Positions 18,190 to 26,782 of a stretch of DNA of 64,000 bases are shown piece after piece. The stretch comes from Acidobacteriota bacterium. Lineage in GTDB: Bacteria > Acidobacteriota > Vicinamibacteria > Vicinamibacterales > JAKQTR01. Every line of letters begins with the position of its first letter. Within the stretch, counting starts at the first letter, position 1. The notes beneath the pieces are model-generated. The model saw only the letters and a list, made by a program, of their open reading frames with translations, ran no database searches and was not told the origin of the DNA. Position numbers and translations under genes: made by a program. The stretch lies in the NCBI GenBank assembly GCA_029562975.1, contig JAKQTR010000050.1, positions 1 to 64,000 on the forward strand. Reading direction: 5' to 3'.

Positions 18190-19260
18190 TCAGGCCCAGG
18201 CCTGCCGCAGGAACCGGATCAGGTTGCCGCCGCAGATGTTCCCGACGTCGGCCTCCGAGTAGCCGCGCGAGGCGAGCAGCGGCGGCAGTTTCTGCAGATC
18301 GGCGATGGTGTCCACGTCGGTCGGGCACTGCTCGGTGCCGAAGGCGCCGTCGAGGTCCGAGCCGATCCCCGCGTGGAGCGCATTGCCGGCGAGCTGGCAG
18401 ATGTGGTCGATGTTGTCGGCCACCTGCGACAGCGTCACCCCCCGCCCATCGGGCGTCGATCCTCCACGGTCCCAGTCCGGCACCAGCATCCACGCGTCCA
18501 GAGCAACGCCGACGACGGCCCCCCGGCCGATGAGCGCGCGGAGCTGCTCGTCGGAGAGCTGGCGGTCGTGCGGCACGAACACGCGGCAGTTGTTGTGGCT
18601 GGCCCAGACGGACCCCCGGAAGACGTCGAGGCTCTCCCAGAAGCTCTCCTCGCACAGATGGCTGGCGTCGAGGATGATCCCGAGCCGCTCCATCTCGCGC
18701 AGGAGCGCCCTCCCGCGCTCGCCCAGCCCGCCGCTGGCGTTGGTGCCCTGGGCGTAGACACCGGGGCCGTAGTGGGCCGGGCCCACGGCACGCAGCCCCT
18801 GCGCGTACTGCCGCTCCAGGTGATGCAGCGTGACCAGCGAGTCTGCGCCTTCGAGGCTCAGGACGTACCCGATCGGCCCGGGCCCGCCCTCCAGCCAGCG
18901 CTGGAGGTGGCGGTCGAGGGCCTCGACGGTGGCGATTGGCGCCATCTCCCCCGCCTCCTCCATGGCGCGGTACCAGGCCAGCTGCCCCTGCGTCTGGGCC
19001 CAGGCCTGCTCCTGGGAGTGCCAGCCCGGGATCTCGCTGCCGCGCTCGACGAAGCGCGCGATGAGCGTCGCCGCGCAAAGGGCGACGTTGCCCCGGCGCA
19101 TCTCGCCGAAGGAGACCGTCCCGCGGCCGCGGTCCGGGCGGTCGGTCTGGCCGCGCTCCGACTCCCTGATCTCGGGCACGCTCCACCGGAGGTCGCGGTT
19201 CCACTCCAGCGCGTTCATCGACAAGTCGAGGTGGGCGTCGGCAACAAGCGGTGTCGGCAT
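18190..19260 (-). CDS. Membrane dipeptidase family (peptidase M19)
   Basis: The 356-aa enzyme starts at ATG 19260, 7 nt after the preceding stop. M19 metal ligands are visible: the HxD motif in VADAHLDLSMNALEW, glutamate in VLSLEGADSL, histidines in LDASHLCEESFW and WASHNNCRVF, and aspartate in GIGSDLDGAFG. Family members are zinc dipeptidases, often acting on dipeptides with a D-residue at the C-terminus. There is no signal peptide, so it is probably cytoplasmic. It is the last gene of a GntP permease - D-threonine-aldolase-like - M19 operon, which points to D-amino-acid or modified dipeptide use. Confidence 0.9.
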   Translation of the reverse strand: MPTPLVADAHLDLSMNALEWNRDLRWSVPEIRESERGQTDRPDRGRGTVSFGEMRRGNVALCAATLIARFVERGSEIPGWHSQEQAWAQTQGQLAWYRAMEEAGEMAPIATVEALDRHLQRWLEGGPGPIGYVLSLEGADSLVTLHHLERQYAQGLRAVGPAHYGPGVYAQGTNASGGLGERGRALLREMERLGIILDASHLCEESFWESLDVFRGSVWASHNNCRVFVPHDRQLSDEQLRALIGRGAVVGVALDAWMLVPDWDRGGSTPDGRGVTLSQVADNIDHICQLAGNALHAGIGSDLDGAFGTEQCPTDVDTIADLQKLPPLLASRGYSEADVGNICGGNLIRFLRQAWA

Positions 19261-19267
19261 GGGCGTC

Positions 19268-20428
19268 TCAGATCGTGATCCGGCGGTTGCGTGCGGCAAT
19301 CGTCCATTCTCCGGCGCGGCGGCCGTTCCTGACGACGTGCGCGGTCTCGTAGCGCGCGACGGTCGGGCAGATGTGGATCGGGACGGCGTAGACCACGCCG
19401 CCCGGCTGGTACCGGTCCGGGTCGGGCACCTCGATGACGAGGTGCTCTTCGTTGTGCGCGGCCACGCGATGCTCCCCGATCCCGAGCAGCACCGCGCGCG
19501 GCTGGGGCATCTCGGAGGCGACCGCCTTGGTGCCCAGGTCCAGGCACACCAGGCGGCCGGCGGGCTTGCTCACGACCCTGCTGACGAGCACGGCGGAGAC
19601 GAGGAAGTCGAGGTCGGGGTACGCGCGGCCGTAGCCCGCGTCCCAGAGCAGGGGCGTGCCGGGGCTCAGCTCCACTCCCGCCCGCTTCGCGTGGATCGGG
19701 AAGGTGGGAGAGCCGCCGGCGACAACGGCGGGAACGGGCAGGCCGTCGGCGGCGAGCGCGTCGATCAATCGCGCGACCGGCGCGAACTCCGCGTCACAGC
19801 GCGCCGCCCGCGCCGCGGGATCCGGCTCGTGGATGTGCCCGTCGTACACGTGCAGGCCGCCGGCGCGCAGGCCCGGGGCGGCGTGGATGAGGCCGTAGAG
19901 CCGGGCGGCCTCCGCGCCGGGCGCGATGCCGGTCCGGTTCATGCCCGAGTTCACGTCGAGCCACAGGCGGGCCACCGTGCCCGCCTCGGACGCCGCGCGG
20001 CCGATCTCGGCGATGACCCGCTCCGCATCCGCGATGGCCCCGAACGCCGTGGCGGGGTACTCCCGCTGCAGCGCGAGGAACCGGCCGATCGCCGGGCCCA
20101 CCGGCTGCATCGCCAGCAGCACGTCCGGCGCCCCGGCCGCTGCCGCCATCTCGGCCTCCGCGATCGTCGAGCACTTGAACGCCCGGATCCCCTGCGCCAG
20201 CTGCAGCCGCACGATCTCGGCGCACTTGTGCGTCTTGACGTGGGGGCGCAGGCGTTCGGCCCTGCCCGCGATGCGGATCATGCGCCGGATGTTCTCCTCG
20301 ATCCGATCCGGATAGAAGGCGAGCGCCGGCGACGCCACCTCATCGACGTTCGCGATCTCGTGCCAGGGACCGGCGTCCGGCCATGCCGTCGCCGTCCCGC
20401 CCCGCTCGCCGCGCTGCCCCTGACCCAT
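19268..20428 (-). CDS. D-threonine aldolase-like / D-serine dehydratase-like PLP enzyme
   Basis: This 386-aa alanine-racemase-fold enzyme starts at ATG 20428 with GGAG about 10 nt upstream. The PLP lysine lies in LRPHVKTHKCAEIV near residue 67. The C-terminal part has the metal-site signature EEHLVIEV...VYAVPIHICPTVARYE, with the His-x-Cys motif that marks metal-activated D-threonine aldolase and D-serine dehydratase. Such enzymes cleave beta-hydroxy-D-amino acids to glycine plus an aldehyde, or deaminate D-serine. It sits between a gluconate-type permease and an M19 dipeptidase with gaps of 12 and 7 nt, so the three genes are one transcription unit. D-threonine and D-serine activity cannot be separated here. 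Confidence 0.88.
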   Translation of the reverse strand: MGQGQRGERGGTATAWPDAGPWHEIANVDEVASPALAFYPDRIEENIRRMIRIAGRAERLRPHVKTHKCAEIVRLQLAQGIRAFKCSTIAEAEMAAAAGAPDVLLAMQPVGPAIGRFLALQREYPATAFGAIADAERVIAEIGRAASEAGTVARLWLDVNSGMNRTGIAPGAEAARLYGLIHAAPGLRAGGLHVYDGHIHEPDPAARAARCDAEFAPVARLIDALAADGLPVPAVVAGGSPTFPIHAKRAGVELSPGTPLLWDAGYGRAYPDLDFLVSAVLVSRVVSKPAGRLVCLDLGTKAVASEMPQPRAVLLGIGEHRVAAHNEEHLVIEVPDPDRYQPGGVVYAVPIHICPTVARYETAHVVRNGRRAGEWTIAARNRRITI

Positions 20429-20440
20429 GGTCGCCGGCTC

Positions 20441-21757
20441 CTACACGACGAGACTGAGCGCGAACACGCCCGCGAGCCCCGCCAGCCCCACCGCGGTCTC
20501 CATCACCGTCCACGTCTTGAACGTGTCCTGGATGCTGAGATTGAAGTACTCCTTGACCAGCCAGAACCCGCCGTCGTTCACGTGCGCCAGCATCAGGCTG
20601 CCCGAGCCGATGGCGAGCACCATCAGCTCCCGGTTGACGCCCGAATGGCCGACGACCGGCAGCAGGATGCCGGCCGTCGTGATGCCGGCCACCGTCGCCG
20701 ACCCGACGGCCACGCGCAGGATCGCCGCGATGAGCCAGCCGAGGAACAGCGGCGAGAGCGGCGAGTGGTTCAGCAGCTCGCCGATGTACCGGCTCACCCC
20801 GCTGTCCACCATCACCTGCTTGAGCCCGCCGGCGCCCGCGATGATGAGCAGGACCATCGTGAGGCTCGAGATCGAGTGCGCCAGCGACGCCATGATGTCG
20901 GGCATCGTGCGGCCCCGCGCCACGCCCAGCGTGCAGACGGCCAGCAGCAGGGACAGCAGCATGGCGACAGGGGGGGCGCCGACCCACCCGAGCACCCGGC
21001 CGAGCGCGTGGCCCTCGGGCAGGGCGAAGTCGGCGACGGTGGCCGCGCCGATGAGCAGCACGGGCATCAGCGACGACAGGACGCTCGTCCAGAACCCGGG
21101 CAGATCCCCCGACGAGGCGGACGGCGCGCCGGCGAACGCCGCCATCGGACGCGCATCGATCTTCTTCAGCCCCCTCGACAGGATCGGCCCGGCCACGATG
21201 ATCGCGGGAATCGCAATGATGGTGCCGTAGATCAGCGTCTTGCCGATGTCCGCGCCGAAGGAGGCCGCGATGGCCGTCGGCGCCGGGTGCGGCGGCAGGT
21301 AGCCGTGCGTCACCGAGAGCGACGCCAGAGTGGGCAGGCCGACGTAGAGCAGCGGCACCTTCGTGGACGCCACGACCGCGAAGACGATGGGCATCATGAT
21401 GACGAAGCCCACGTCGTAGAAGAGCGGCACGCCGATGATGAACGCCGTGAGCATCAGGGCCCACTGGACCCGGCCGATCCCGAACACGCCGGTGAGGCTC
21501 GACGTGATGCGCTGCGCCGCGCCGCTGTCGGCCACGAGCCGGCCCAGCATGGCGCCGAGGCCGAGGATGAGCACGAGGATGCCGAGGGTGTCGCCGATTC
21601 CCTTCTCGATGGAGACGACGGCCGCGTCGAGCGCCATGCCTTCGCCGAGGGCCACGGCCAGCGACACGATCACGAACGCCACGAACGAGTTGAGCTTGAG
21701 CGCGAGGATCAGCACGAGGAGGAGCGCGATCCCCAGGACGACGATCACGAGCGGCAT
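20441..21757 (-). CDS. GntP-family gluconate/H+ symporter
   Basis: The 438-aa permease starts at ATG 21757 and has about 12 hydrophobic segments. It carries GntP landmarks: FIIGVPLFYDVGFVIMMPIV, SLSVTHGYLPPHPAPTAIAA, and near the C-terminus AVGSATVAGITTAGILLPVV with LMLAHVNDGGFWLVKEYFNL. Family members import gluconate, other aldonates, and in some cases D-serine (DsdX). Because the next gene encodes a D-threonine aldolase/D-serine dehydratase-like enzyme, a DsdX-like D-amino-acid permease role is a reasonable reading. It is first in the operon, divergent from the esterase fusion gene across 142 bp. Confidence 0.9.
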   Translation of the reverse strand: MPLVIVVLGIALLLVLILALKLNSFVAFVIVSLAVALGEGMALDAAVVSIEKGIGDTLGILVLILGLGAMLGRLVADSGAAQRITSSLTGVFGIGRVQWALMLTAFIIGVPLFYDVGFVIMMPIVFAVVASTKVPLLYVGLPTLASLSVTHGYLPPHPAPTAIAASFGADIGKTLIYGTIIAIPAIIVAGPILSRGLKKIDARPMAAFAGAPSASSGDLPGFWTSVLSSLMPVLLIGAATVADFALPEGHALGRVLGWVGAPPVAMLLSLLLAVCTLGVARGRTMPDIMASLAHSISSLTMVLLIIAGAGGLKQVMVDSGVSRYIGELLNHSPLSPLFLGWLIAAILRVAVGSATVAGITTAGILLPVVGHSGVNRELMVLAIGSGSLMLAHVNDGGFWLVKEYFNLSIQDTFKTWTVMETAVGLAGLAGVFALSLVV

Positions 21758-21798
21758 GCTGCGGCGATTGTAGATCAGGGCGCCCCTCCGCACGGTCG

Positions 21799-21807
21799 TG
21801 GTAAATT
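21799..21807 (+). promoter_or_regulatory. Extended -10 element for the esterase-ptb-buk operon
   Basis: TGGTAAATT fits the TGnTAnnnT extended -10 form and would give a leader of about 85-90 nt before ATG 21900. No -35 is evident, as is usual for extended -10 promoters. Confidence 0.4.
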
Positions 21808-21899
21808 CGACGCGCGCAGCGGGTCCGCGGGACCGCCGCGGCCGCCGGCGCCGGCCCCCGTGTGCGCGGCCCCGGCCGCGCCCCTCCGGGAGAACGTGC

Positions 21900-24326
21900 A
21901 TGGCGAAGCTCACCCGCGCGGCGTTCCTGCTCGCCGGAGCCGCTCTCGCGCCGGCGGCGATTCTGCTGGCCTCGATCCCGCCGGCGGCCGGACCCGAGGC
22001 TGCTGCTCGCGCGCTTGCGGCGGACCAGGCCGGCGGCGCGAAGGCGCAGAAGGCGCCGCCGCCCAGGCCGATCAGGGTCACCGGCGGGCTGGTCCGGGGG
22101 GCCGCCGGCGCGCGCCCCGGCATCGCCGCCTACAAGGGCATCCCGTTCGCCGCCCCGCCCGTCGGCGACCGGCGCTGGAAGCCGCCCGCGCCGGTGGCGC
22201 CGTGGACGGGCGTGCGCAGAGCCGACACGTTCGGGCCGAGCTGCATGCAGTCCATCGTGCAGGAGCGGAAGCCCTGGACGTACGAGTTCATGACGCACAA
22301 CGAGATCAGCGAGGACTGCCTGACGCTGAACGTCTGGACGGGCGCGGCGTCGCCGAAGGAGCGGCGCCCCGTGTTCGTCTACATCTACGGCGGGGGGTTC
22401 TCGGAAGGATCGGGCGCCGTGCCCGCGTACGACGGCGAGGGCCTCGCGTCGAAGGGGCTCGTGGTGGTCGTCCCCAACTACCGCGTCGGCGTGCTGGGGT
22501 TCCTGGCGCACCCCGGGCTGTCGGCGGAGTCGCCGGTGAAGGCGTCGGGGAACTACGGCATCCTCGACCAGATCGCGGCGCTGCAGTGGGTGCGCGACAA
22601 CATCGCCGCCTTCGGGGGCGACGCCGACCGCGTGACCATCGCCGGCCAGTCCGCCGGCGGCATGTCGGTGCACGCCCTGATCGCCTCGCCGCTTGCGACG
22701 GGCTTGTTCCACCGGGCCATCGTGCAGAGCGGCGGCTCGAGCGTCGGCGGGGGCGGCATCGCCCTGGGCGCGCGCACGCTGGCGGACGCCGAGGCCGCGG
22801 GCAGGCAGTGGGCCGAGGCCAGGGGCGCGGCATCGATCGCCGAGCTGCGCGCGATGAGCTGGCAGCAGCTCGTCGAGCCGCGGCCCGCGCCGGCCGCCGG
22901 AGGCGGCGCGCCGCCAGCCGCCATGCGGTTCTCGCCCATCATCGATGGATACGTCACGCCGGCGCCCGTGCGCGAAGTCGTGGTGTCGGGGCGCCAGAAC
23001 GACGTCCCGGTGCTGACCGGCGCCAATACCGGCGAGCTCGGCGGTGTGTCGGGCCCGGGGGCCCCGGTCACGCTCGAGTCCTTCGCGAAGCGCGCCGGGC
23101 AGCAGTACGGCCCGCTGGCCCCGGAGTTCCTCGCGCTCTACCCGGCGAAGACCGACGAGGAAGCGGCGGCGGCCCAGGCGCGAAGCGCCCGCGATCTGGC
23201 GCTCGTGTCGATGCACCTCTGGGCGCGCGAGCGCGCCGGCACGGCGAAGACGCCGGCCTACACGTACTTGTGGGACCACGCGCTGCCCGGGCCCGACGCC
23301 GCCCGCTACGGCGCGTTCCACAGCTCCGAGGTCCCGTACGTGCTGAACACGCTCTACGCGGCGGACCGCCCCTTCACGGACCAGGACCGGAAGATCGCCG
23401 ACATGATGTCGTCCTACTGGGCGAATTTCGCGGCAACCGGCGATCCCAACGGCGAGGGACTGCCCCGGTGGAACCCGGCCGGCCAGGCCCTCGAGGTCAT
23501 GCAGGTCGGGGACCGCACCGGCGCGGTGCCTATCGCGGGCAGCCCCGCGGCGGTCGCCTTCTTCGAGAAGTTCCTCACGCGGCCGCTCTTCGCGGCGTCG
23601 GCCGAGAACTACAGGATCGACGTGCTCGGCCAGGGGCTCTGGCGAATCCAGGCCATCACGGGCACGCTGTCGACGGCGTACCTCATCGCGGGCAGCCGGG
23701 AGGCGCTCGTCGTCGACGCCTGCGCGGGCCGGGACGGGTTCCGGGAAATCGTGCAGCAGCTTGTCGGCAACATGCCCGTGAAGCTGGCGCTGACCCACGG
23801 CCACGGCGATCACACCGGCGCGGTGACGCACTTCCCCGAGGTCTACGTCCACCATGCGGACGCGGGGATGCTGCCCAGGACAGTCACTGCGGCGCGGCGC
23901 CCGATCGACGAGACGACGGTCTTCGATCTGGGCGGCAAGCGGATCGAGGTCGTCGCGATCCCGGGCCACACGCCGGGGTCGGTCGCGTTCGTCGACCGGG
24001 CCGGCCGTTACATGATGACCGGCGACGGCATCGGCTCGACGATGGTGTGGATGCAGATCTCGAACCTGCCGCTCACGACGTACCTGGCGTCGGTGAAGAA
24101 GCTCGAAGCGCTGAAGGGCGCCGTGGACACGCTGTACGTGGGCCACCACGAGCAGGAACGGCGGACGCTGGGGCCCTGGTACATCACCGACATGCGCATC
24201 GTCACCGAGAAGGTGATCAGCGGCACCATCGACACGAGCCCGTATGCGATGGCCGGGAGCCGGGGAGGCCTGCAGGCGTCGTACGGGTCGGCGACGCTCG
24301 TCTTCCACCCGGACCGCATCAGGTAG
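21900..24326 (+). CDS. Exported fusion of type-B carboxylesterase and metallo-beta-lactamase domain
   Basis: The 808-aa protein starts at ATG 21900 after GGGAG, with a signal sequence (AFLLAGAALAPAAILLASIP). Residues about 55-560 are a type-B carboxylesterase: YKGIPFAAPPVGDRRWKPP, the EDCLTLNVWT signature, oxyanion loop YGGGFSEGSG, nucleophile elbow TIAGQSAGGMS, and a later histidine in YGAFHSSEVPYV. Residues about 570-808 are a metallo-beta-lactamase fold with ALTHGHGDHTGAVTHF, GHTPGSVAFVDRAGRYMMTG (ligands H and D) and LYVGHHEQE. Both metal and serine active sites look complete. Each domain is normally a separate enzyme. The gene is 11 nt upstream of ptb. I see no stop or frameshift at the junction. 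The substrate is unknown. Confidence 0.9.
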   Translation: MAKLTRAAFLLAGAALAPAAILLASIPPAAGPEAAARALAADQAGGAKAQKAPPPRPIRVTGGLVRGAAGARPGIAAYKGIPFAAPPVGDRRWKPPAPVAPWTGVRRADTFGPSCMQSIVQERKPWTYEFMTHNEISEDCLTLNVWTGAASPKERRPVFVYIYGGGFSEGSGAVPAYDGEGLASKGLVVVVPNYRVGVLGFLAHPGLSAESPVKASGNYGILDQIAALQWVRDNIAAFGGDADRVTIAGQSAGGMSVHALIASPLATGLFHRAIVQSGGSSVGGGGIALGARTLADAEAAGRQWAEARGAASIAELRAMSWQQLVEPRPAPAAGGGAPPAAMRFSPIIDGYVTPAPVREVVVSGRQNDVPVLTGANTGELGGVSGPGAPVTLESFAKRAGQQYGPLAPEFLALYPAKTDEEAAAAQARSARDLALVSMHLWARERAGTAKTPAYTYLWDHALPGPDAARYGAFHSSEVPYVLNTLYAADRPFTDQDRKIADMMSSYWANFAATGDPNGEGLPRWNPAGQALEVMQVGDRTGAVPIAGSPAAVAFFEKFLTRPLFAASAENYRIDVLGQGLWRIQAITGTLSTAYLIAGSREALVVDACAGRDGFREIVQQLVGNMPVKLALTHGHGDHTGAVTHFPEVYVHHADAGMLPRTVTAARRPIDETTVFDLGGKRIEVVAIPGHTPGSVAFVDRAGRYMMTGDGIGSTMVWMQISNLPLTTYLASVKKLEALKGAVDTLYVGHHEQERRTLGPWYITDMRIVTEKVISGTIDTSPYAMAGSRGGLQASYGSATLVFHPDRIR

Positions 24327-24337
24327 CGGAGGTCTTC

Positions 24338-25243
24338 ATGCTGACGTCTCACGCAGAGATCCGGACCGCCGCCAGCCAGCGCGGCCCGGTGCGCGTCGCC
24401 GTGGTGGACGCGGACGACGACGTGGCGCTGACGGCGGCTGCGCTGGCCGCCGAGCAGGGCATCGCCACCGCGGTGCTCGTCGGCGACGAGGCGCGGATCC
24501 GCGAGCGCGCCGGGCGGCTCGGGCTCGATGCCGCCCTCGCCTCCGCCGAGTACGCGGCGGCCGACGCGCCGGCGGCGGCGGCGGCCCGGCTGGCGGCCGA
24601 CGGGGGCGCGGACATGCTGCTCAAGGGCCGCCTCCGGACGGACGAGCTGATGCGCGCCGTCCTCGACAAGAGCCTCGGCCTGCGCACCGGCAGGCTCCTC
24701 AGCGACGTGCTGCTCTACGAGGACGTGGTGTCCGGGACGCGCCGCCTGGTGGGCGTGACCGACGGAGGCCTGAACGTCGCGCCCGATCTCGCCCAGAAGA
24801 AGCAGATCGTGCTGAACGCGATCGGCGTGCTGCGCGCCGTCGGCCTGGCGCGCCCCAAGATCGCGATCCTGAGCGCGACCGAGGCCGTCTCCGCCGCGGT
24901 GCCCTCCACCGTCGACGCCCGCGCCCTCACCGAGATGGGCGAGGCCGGCGAGTTCGGCGACGCCGACGTCTTCGGGCCCCTCGCCCTCGACAACGCGCTG
25001 CTCGAGTCGGCCGCGCGCGGCAAGGGCATCACGCACCCGGTCGCCGGCCATGCCGACTGCCTGGTCGTCGCCAACATCGAGACGGGCAACGCCCTCGCCA
25101 AGGCGGCCAAGTACCTGGCCGGGTCGTCGTGCGCGCACGTCGTGGTCGGCGCCCGGCTGCCGATCCTGATCCCGTCGCGCGTCGAGAGCGCGGAAGACAA
25201 ACTAAACGCCATCGCCCTGGGGGTGCTCGTTGCCGGACGGTAG
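24338..25243 (+). CDS. ptb: Phosphate butyryltransferase (PTA_PTB family)
   Basis: The 301-aa enzyme starts at ATG 24338 behind GGAGG and would convert butyryl-CoA (or another short acyl-CoA) and phosphate to the acyl phosphate. Recognisable PTA_PTB segments are GADMLLKGRLRTDELMRAVL, GVTDGGLNVAPDLAQKKQIV, and VANIETGNALAKAAKYL near the C-terminus. The length and the downstream butyrate kinase favour Ptb over Pta. It overlaps buk by 14 nt, so the pair is translationally coupled and forms the substrate-level phosphorylation pathway acyl-CoA to acyl phosphate to acid plus ATP. The esterase fusion gene is upstream in the same transcript. Confidence 0.9.
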   Translation: MLTSHAEIRTAASQRGPVRVAVVDADDDVALTAAALAAEQGIATAVLVGDEARIRERAGRLGLDAALASAEYAAADAPAAAAARLAADGGADMLLKGRLRTDELMRAVLDKSLGLRTGRLLSDVLLYEDVVSGTRRLVGVTDGGLNVAPDLAQKKQIVLNAIGVLRAVGLARPKIAILSATEAVSAAVPSTVDARALTEMGEAGEFGDADVFGPLALDNALLESAARGKGITHPVAGHADCLVVANIETGNALAKAAKYLAGSSCAHVVVGARLPILIPSRVESAEDKLNAIALGVLVAGR

Positions 25244-26312
25244 GCGCTTCCGCATCCTCGTCATCAACCCCGGCTCGACGTCCACGAAGATCGCGGCGTA
25301 CCTGGACGATTGCGCCGAGATGTCCGAGACCCTCCGCCACTCCGGCGAGGAGATGGCGCCGTATCGCGGCCGCCCGGTCCTCGATCAGATCGCGTGGCGC
25401 GCGGGCGTGATCGAGTCGGCGCTCGGGCGCGCGGGCATCAGCGAGGACTCGTTCGACGCCGTCGCCGGCCGGGGCGGCCTGCTGCCCCCGCTGGCGAGCG
25501 GCACCTACCTCGTCAACGACCGCATGCTGGAAGAGCTGCGGCTGGCGCGGCGCGGCGAGCACGCGTCGAACCTCGGCGCCTGCCTCGCGCAGGCCATCGC
25601 GGCGCGCGCCGGCGTGGCGGCCTACGTCGTGGATCCCGTGTCGGTGGACGAGTGGGAGCCGGTCGCCCGCGTGTCCGGCTGCGCGCTCATCGACCGCGAG
25701 TGCCTCTGGCACGCGCTGAACTCGAAGGCGGTGGCGAAGCGGTACGCCCGCGAGCGCGGCGTGCCGTACGAGTCGCTGAGGCTCGTGGTCGCGCACATCG
25801 GCGGCGGCGCGTCGATCTCGGTCCACCGCGGCGGGCTGGGCGTGGACGTCATCAACCCGCGGGAGGAAGGGCCGTTCTCGATGGATCGGGCCGGCGGCGT
25901 CCCGGTGCTCAAGCTGGCGAACCTCTGCTTCTCCGGGCAGCACCGGCTCGCCGACATCGAGCGGATGCTCTTCGGCGAGGGCGGCGTGTACTCGCACCTC
26001 GGCACGAAGGACCTCATCGAGGTCGAGCGGCGCATCGCCCAGGGCGACGAGCGGGCCAGGCTCGTCTTCGAGGCGATGGCCTACCAGATCGCCAAGGCGA
26101 TTGGCGCCATGGCCACCGTCCTGCACGGCCGGATCGACGCCGTGCTCCTCACGGGCGGCATGGCACATTCGTCCCGCCTCGTGGAGGCGATCCGCGGCTC
26201 GGTCGCCTGGATCGCGCCGCTCGCCATCTACCCGGGCGAGGACGAGATGCAGGCGCTCGCCGAAGGGGTGCTCCGGGTCCTGCGCGGCGAGGAGCAGGCG
26301 CGGCAGTTCTGA
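25230..26312 (+). CDS. buk: Butyrate kinase
   Basis: The 360-aa acetokinase-family protein is read from TTG 25230, inside the end of ptb and after GGGGGT. Motifs are ILVINPGSTSTKIAAYLD (phosphate 1 loop), AHIGGGASISVHRGGLG (phosphate 2), and AVLLTGGMAHSS (adenosine loop). With ptb it makes ATP from an acyl phosphate, or runs in reverse to activate short or branched fatty acids. The isoleucine-rich context and the PTB pairing favour butyrate or isobutyrate over acetate. A start codon other than TTG is not available without losing the conserved first strand. Confidence 0.9.
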   Translation: MPDGRRFRILVINPGSTSTKIAAYLDDCAEMSETLRHSGEEMAPYRGRPVLDQIAWRAGVIESALGRAGISEDSFDAVAGRGGLLPPLASGTYLVNDRMLEELRLARRGEHASNLGACLAQAIAARAGVAAYVVDPVSVDEWEPVARVSGCALIDRECLWHALNSKAVAKRYARERGVPYESLRLVVAHIGGGASISVHRGGLGVDVINPREEGPFSMDRAGGVPVLKLANLCFSGQHRLADIERMLFGEGGVYSHLGTKDLIEVERRIAQGDERARLVFEAMAYQIAKAIGAMATVLHGRIDAVLLTGGMAHSSRLVEAIRGSVAWIAPLAIYPGEDEMQALAEGVLRVLRGEEQARQF

Positions 26313-26782
26313 GCCGCGCCCCGGCCCGCGGCGCGGACTTCCAGCGGACCCGTTGCCGAGGGGAGCTTGGAATGAAAGGGACGACCCGGGCATGCTGCGC
26401 CGGGCGAGCCCGGCCGCGCACACGCCGGTTGGACCGGTCGCCAGAAGCGCGACCGGCCCACAGCGCAAACCGACTCTGACCGCGACACGCTGACGAAAGC
26501 GGTCAGTTCACTTGTCAACAACCACGGCGGCAACAAAGGCAGCGGTGGCGGGCCTGCCGGCGATCGGCGGCCATGCCTCCTCTTTCCATCGTGCGATGCG
26601 GCCCAGCCCAGGCGCTCAACACGATGGGCTGGAGCGAAGGCGGCCTTCCCGCCCGTCAGGGATCGCCGCACGGCAACGGGGTCGTGCCGCCGGGCCGGCT
26701 GTGCAATCATGGCCCCGCGCGGCGGCCCGGGCGCGCGGCCGATCGAAGAGTCCCGGGAGACGCCGAGGCGGGGTGCCAGGAC
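26313..26782. other. 470-bp gap between buk and the FAD oxidoreductase gene
   Basis: The region 26330-26520 is less G+C-rich than the genes around it. I see no supported gene, tRNA or repeat. It must hold the promoter of the gene at 26783. Confidence 0.5.
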
